Notes under the pieces: model-generated | Database searches by the model: none | What the model saw: the letters and a program-made list of their open reading frames with translations, nothing else | What the model was told of the DNA's origin: nothing | From: Fusobacteriota bacterium | Lineage (GTDB): Bacteria > Fusobacteriota > Fusobacteriia > JAPLKR01 | Assembly: GCA_026387965.1 (NCBI GenBank) | Contig: JAPLKR010000060.1 | Coordinates: 1 to 37,099, forward strand | Direction of reading: 5' to 3' | DNA length: 37,099 nt | Made by a program: the position numbers and the translations under genes | Shown: in pieces, positions 36,709 to 37,099 of the stretch | Numbering within the stretch: position 1 is the first letter of the stretch | Layout: every line of letters begins with the position of its first letter

Positions 36709-37099
36709 ATGTCAACATTCAAAAAAATGAAAAAAGCGTTAAAACCACTATCAATTATTATTGTAATATTGATTGTAATTTCTGTATTTATTTATGGTGC
36801 AGGAAGTGTTATGGATATGGCTGGCGGCGGTAAAAATACTGCAGACACAGCTTTTGTCGTAGGTAAAACTAAAATTAGTGCTACGGCAATTTCAAGCCAA
36901 GCGCAAAATATGTATGAGCAAATCGAACAACAATTGAATCAAAAAAGTGGAAGTAGTATTACGCTTTCACCTGATGTGACGACCTCAATGGTTGTTAACC
37001 AACAAGTTGGACAAGTACTTATACTCCAATATGCGAAGAAGAATCATATTCGTGCGACTGGAAGAGATATTAATCAACTGCTTTCTCAATACGAAAAAC
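36709..37099 (+). CDS. SurA/PpiD-like periplasmic folding factor, N-terminal part (cut by window)
   Basis: 130 codons from ATG 36709 (site AGGAGGA) to the window edge. One membrane helix (about residues 15-33, PLSIIIVILIVISVFIYGAG) is followed by an extracytoplasmic region: AFVVGKTKISATAISSQAQN near 54-73, then QQVGQVLILQYAKKNHI near 99-115. This matches the SurA_N/PpiD N-terminal chaperone pattern (x-VNGxxIsxxe...LIxxxLLxqyAxxxxI). The PPIase domain, if present, lies beyond the window. Nine bases after rnfB; a role in outer-membrane protein folding is inferred. Confidence 0.75.
   Translation, partial: MSTFKKMKKALKPLSIIIVILIVISVFIYGAGSVMDMAGGGKNTADTAFVVGKTKISATAISSQAQNMYEQIEQQLNQKSGSSITLSPDVTTSMVVNQQVGQVLILQYAKKNHIRATGRDINQLLSQYEK

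Overview
The window reads as chromosome of a low-GC, anaerobic, Gram-negative bacterium. Diderm markers: a Kdo transferase (WaaA), three ADP-heptose enzymes (GmhB, HldD and an HldE-type kinase) and a large LptD/OstA-like outer-membrane protein. Anaerobe markers: a complete rnfCDGEAB cluster, a HemZ-type radical SAM enzyme, rubredoxin with an A-type flavoprotein, and ferritin. Shine-Dalgarno sites and sigma70 boxes are close to consensus. Gene content and neighbourhoods (trmB-purA; pth-rnfCDGEAB-SurA/PpiD-like protein) fit Fusobacteriota best. That is inference; another diderm low-GC anaerobe such as Negativicutes is not excluded. TGA is an ordinary stop here, for example in nagB, rnfE and the 101-aa membrane protein.

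Layout. (1) 1-1664, minus strand: nagB then nagA (cut by the window edge), amino-sugar catabolism. (2) 1849-3123: a lone PmbA/TldE-like gene facing nagB across a 184-nt gap with two converging promoters. (3) 3134-8579: type IV pilus/type II secretion motor PilB and PilC, then an ABC ATPase, its permease and a TPR-like membrane-anchored protein, closely packed. (4) 8598-13526: gmhB, lptD-like gene, hldD. (5) 13679-15323: a small membrane protein and the retraction ATPase PilT. (6) 15327-18213: HemZ-like enzyme, cytidylate kinase, a small membrane-anchored protein, then HU with its own promoter and terminator. (7) 18236-21513: waaA, trmB, purA, terminator. (8) 21540-22544: a PP-loop tRNA-thiolation-type gene broken by a dinucleotide frameshift. 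(9) 22645-26395: a very AT-rich restriction-modification module. Its methyltransferase fuses an m5C enzyme to an m6A enzyme, and its HNH endonuclease is split by one in-frame TGA. (10) 26529-28333: a duplicated-hairpin membrane protein, the HldE-type kinase and ispF. (11) 28337-30990: ferritin, rubredoxin, FprA flavoprotein and endonuclease III, a plausible oxygen/oxidative-stress block. (12) 31131-37099: pth, rnfCDGEAB with a cluster-rich RnfB, and the start of a SurA/PpiD-like chaperone.

The genes connect in four ways. PilB/PilC/PilT supply extension and retraction motors, possibly helped by the adjacent ABC/TPR set. GmhB, HldE-type kinase, HldD, WaaA and the LptD-like protein cover LPS core precursor synthesis, Kdo transfer and outer-membrane insertion. 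Rubredoxin and FprA form an O2/NO-reducing pair next to ferritin. Rnf couples ferredoxin and NAD to an ion gradient. The most unusual items are the bifunctional methyltransferase with its interrupted nuclease, the slippage-type frameshift next to it, and the ABC/TPR set embedded behind pilC. No tRNA, rRNA, CRISPR array or transposase was seen. No gene-free stretch exceeds 300 bases.
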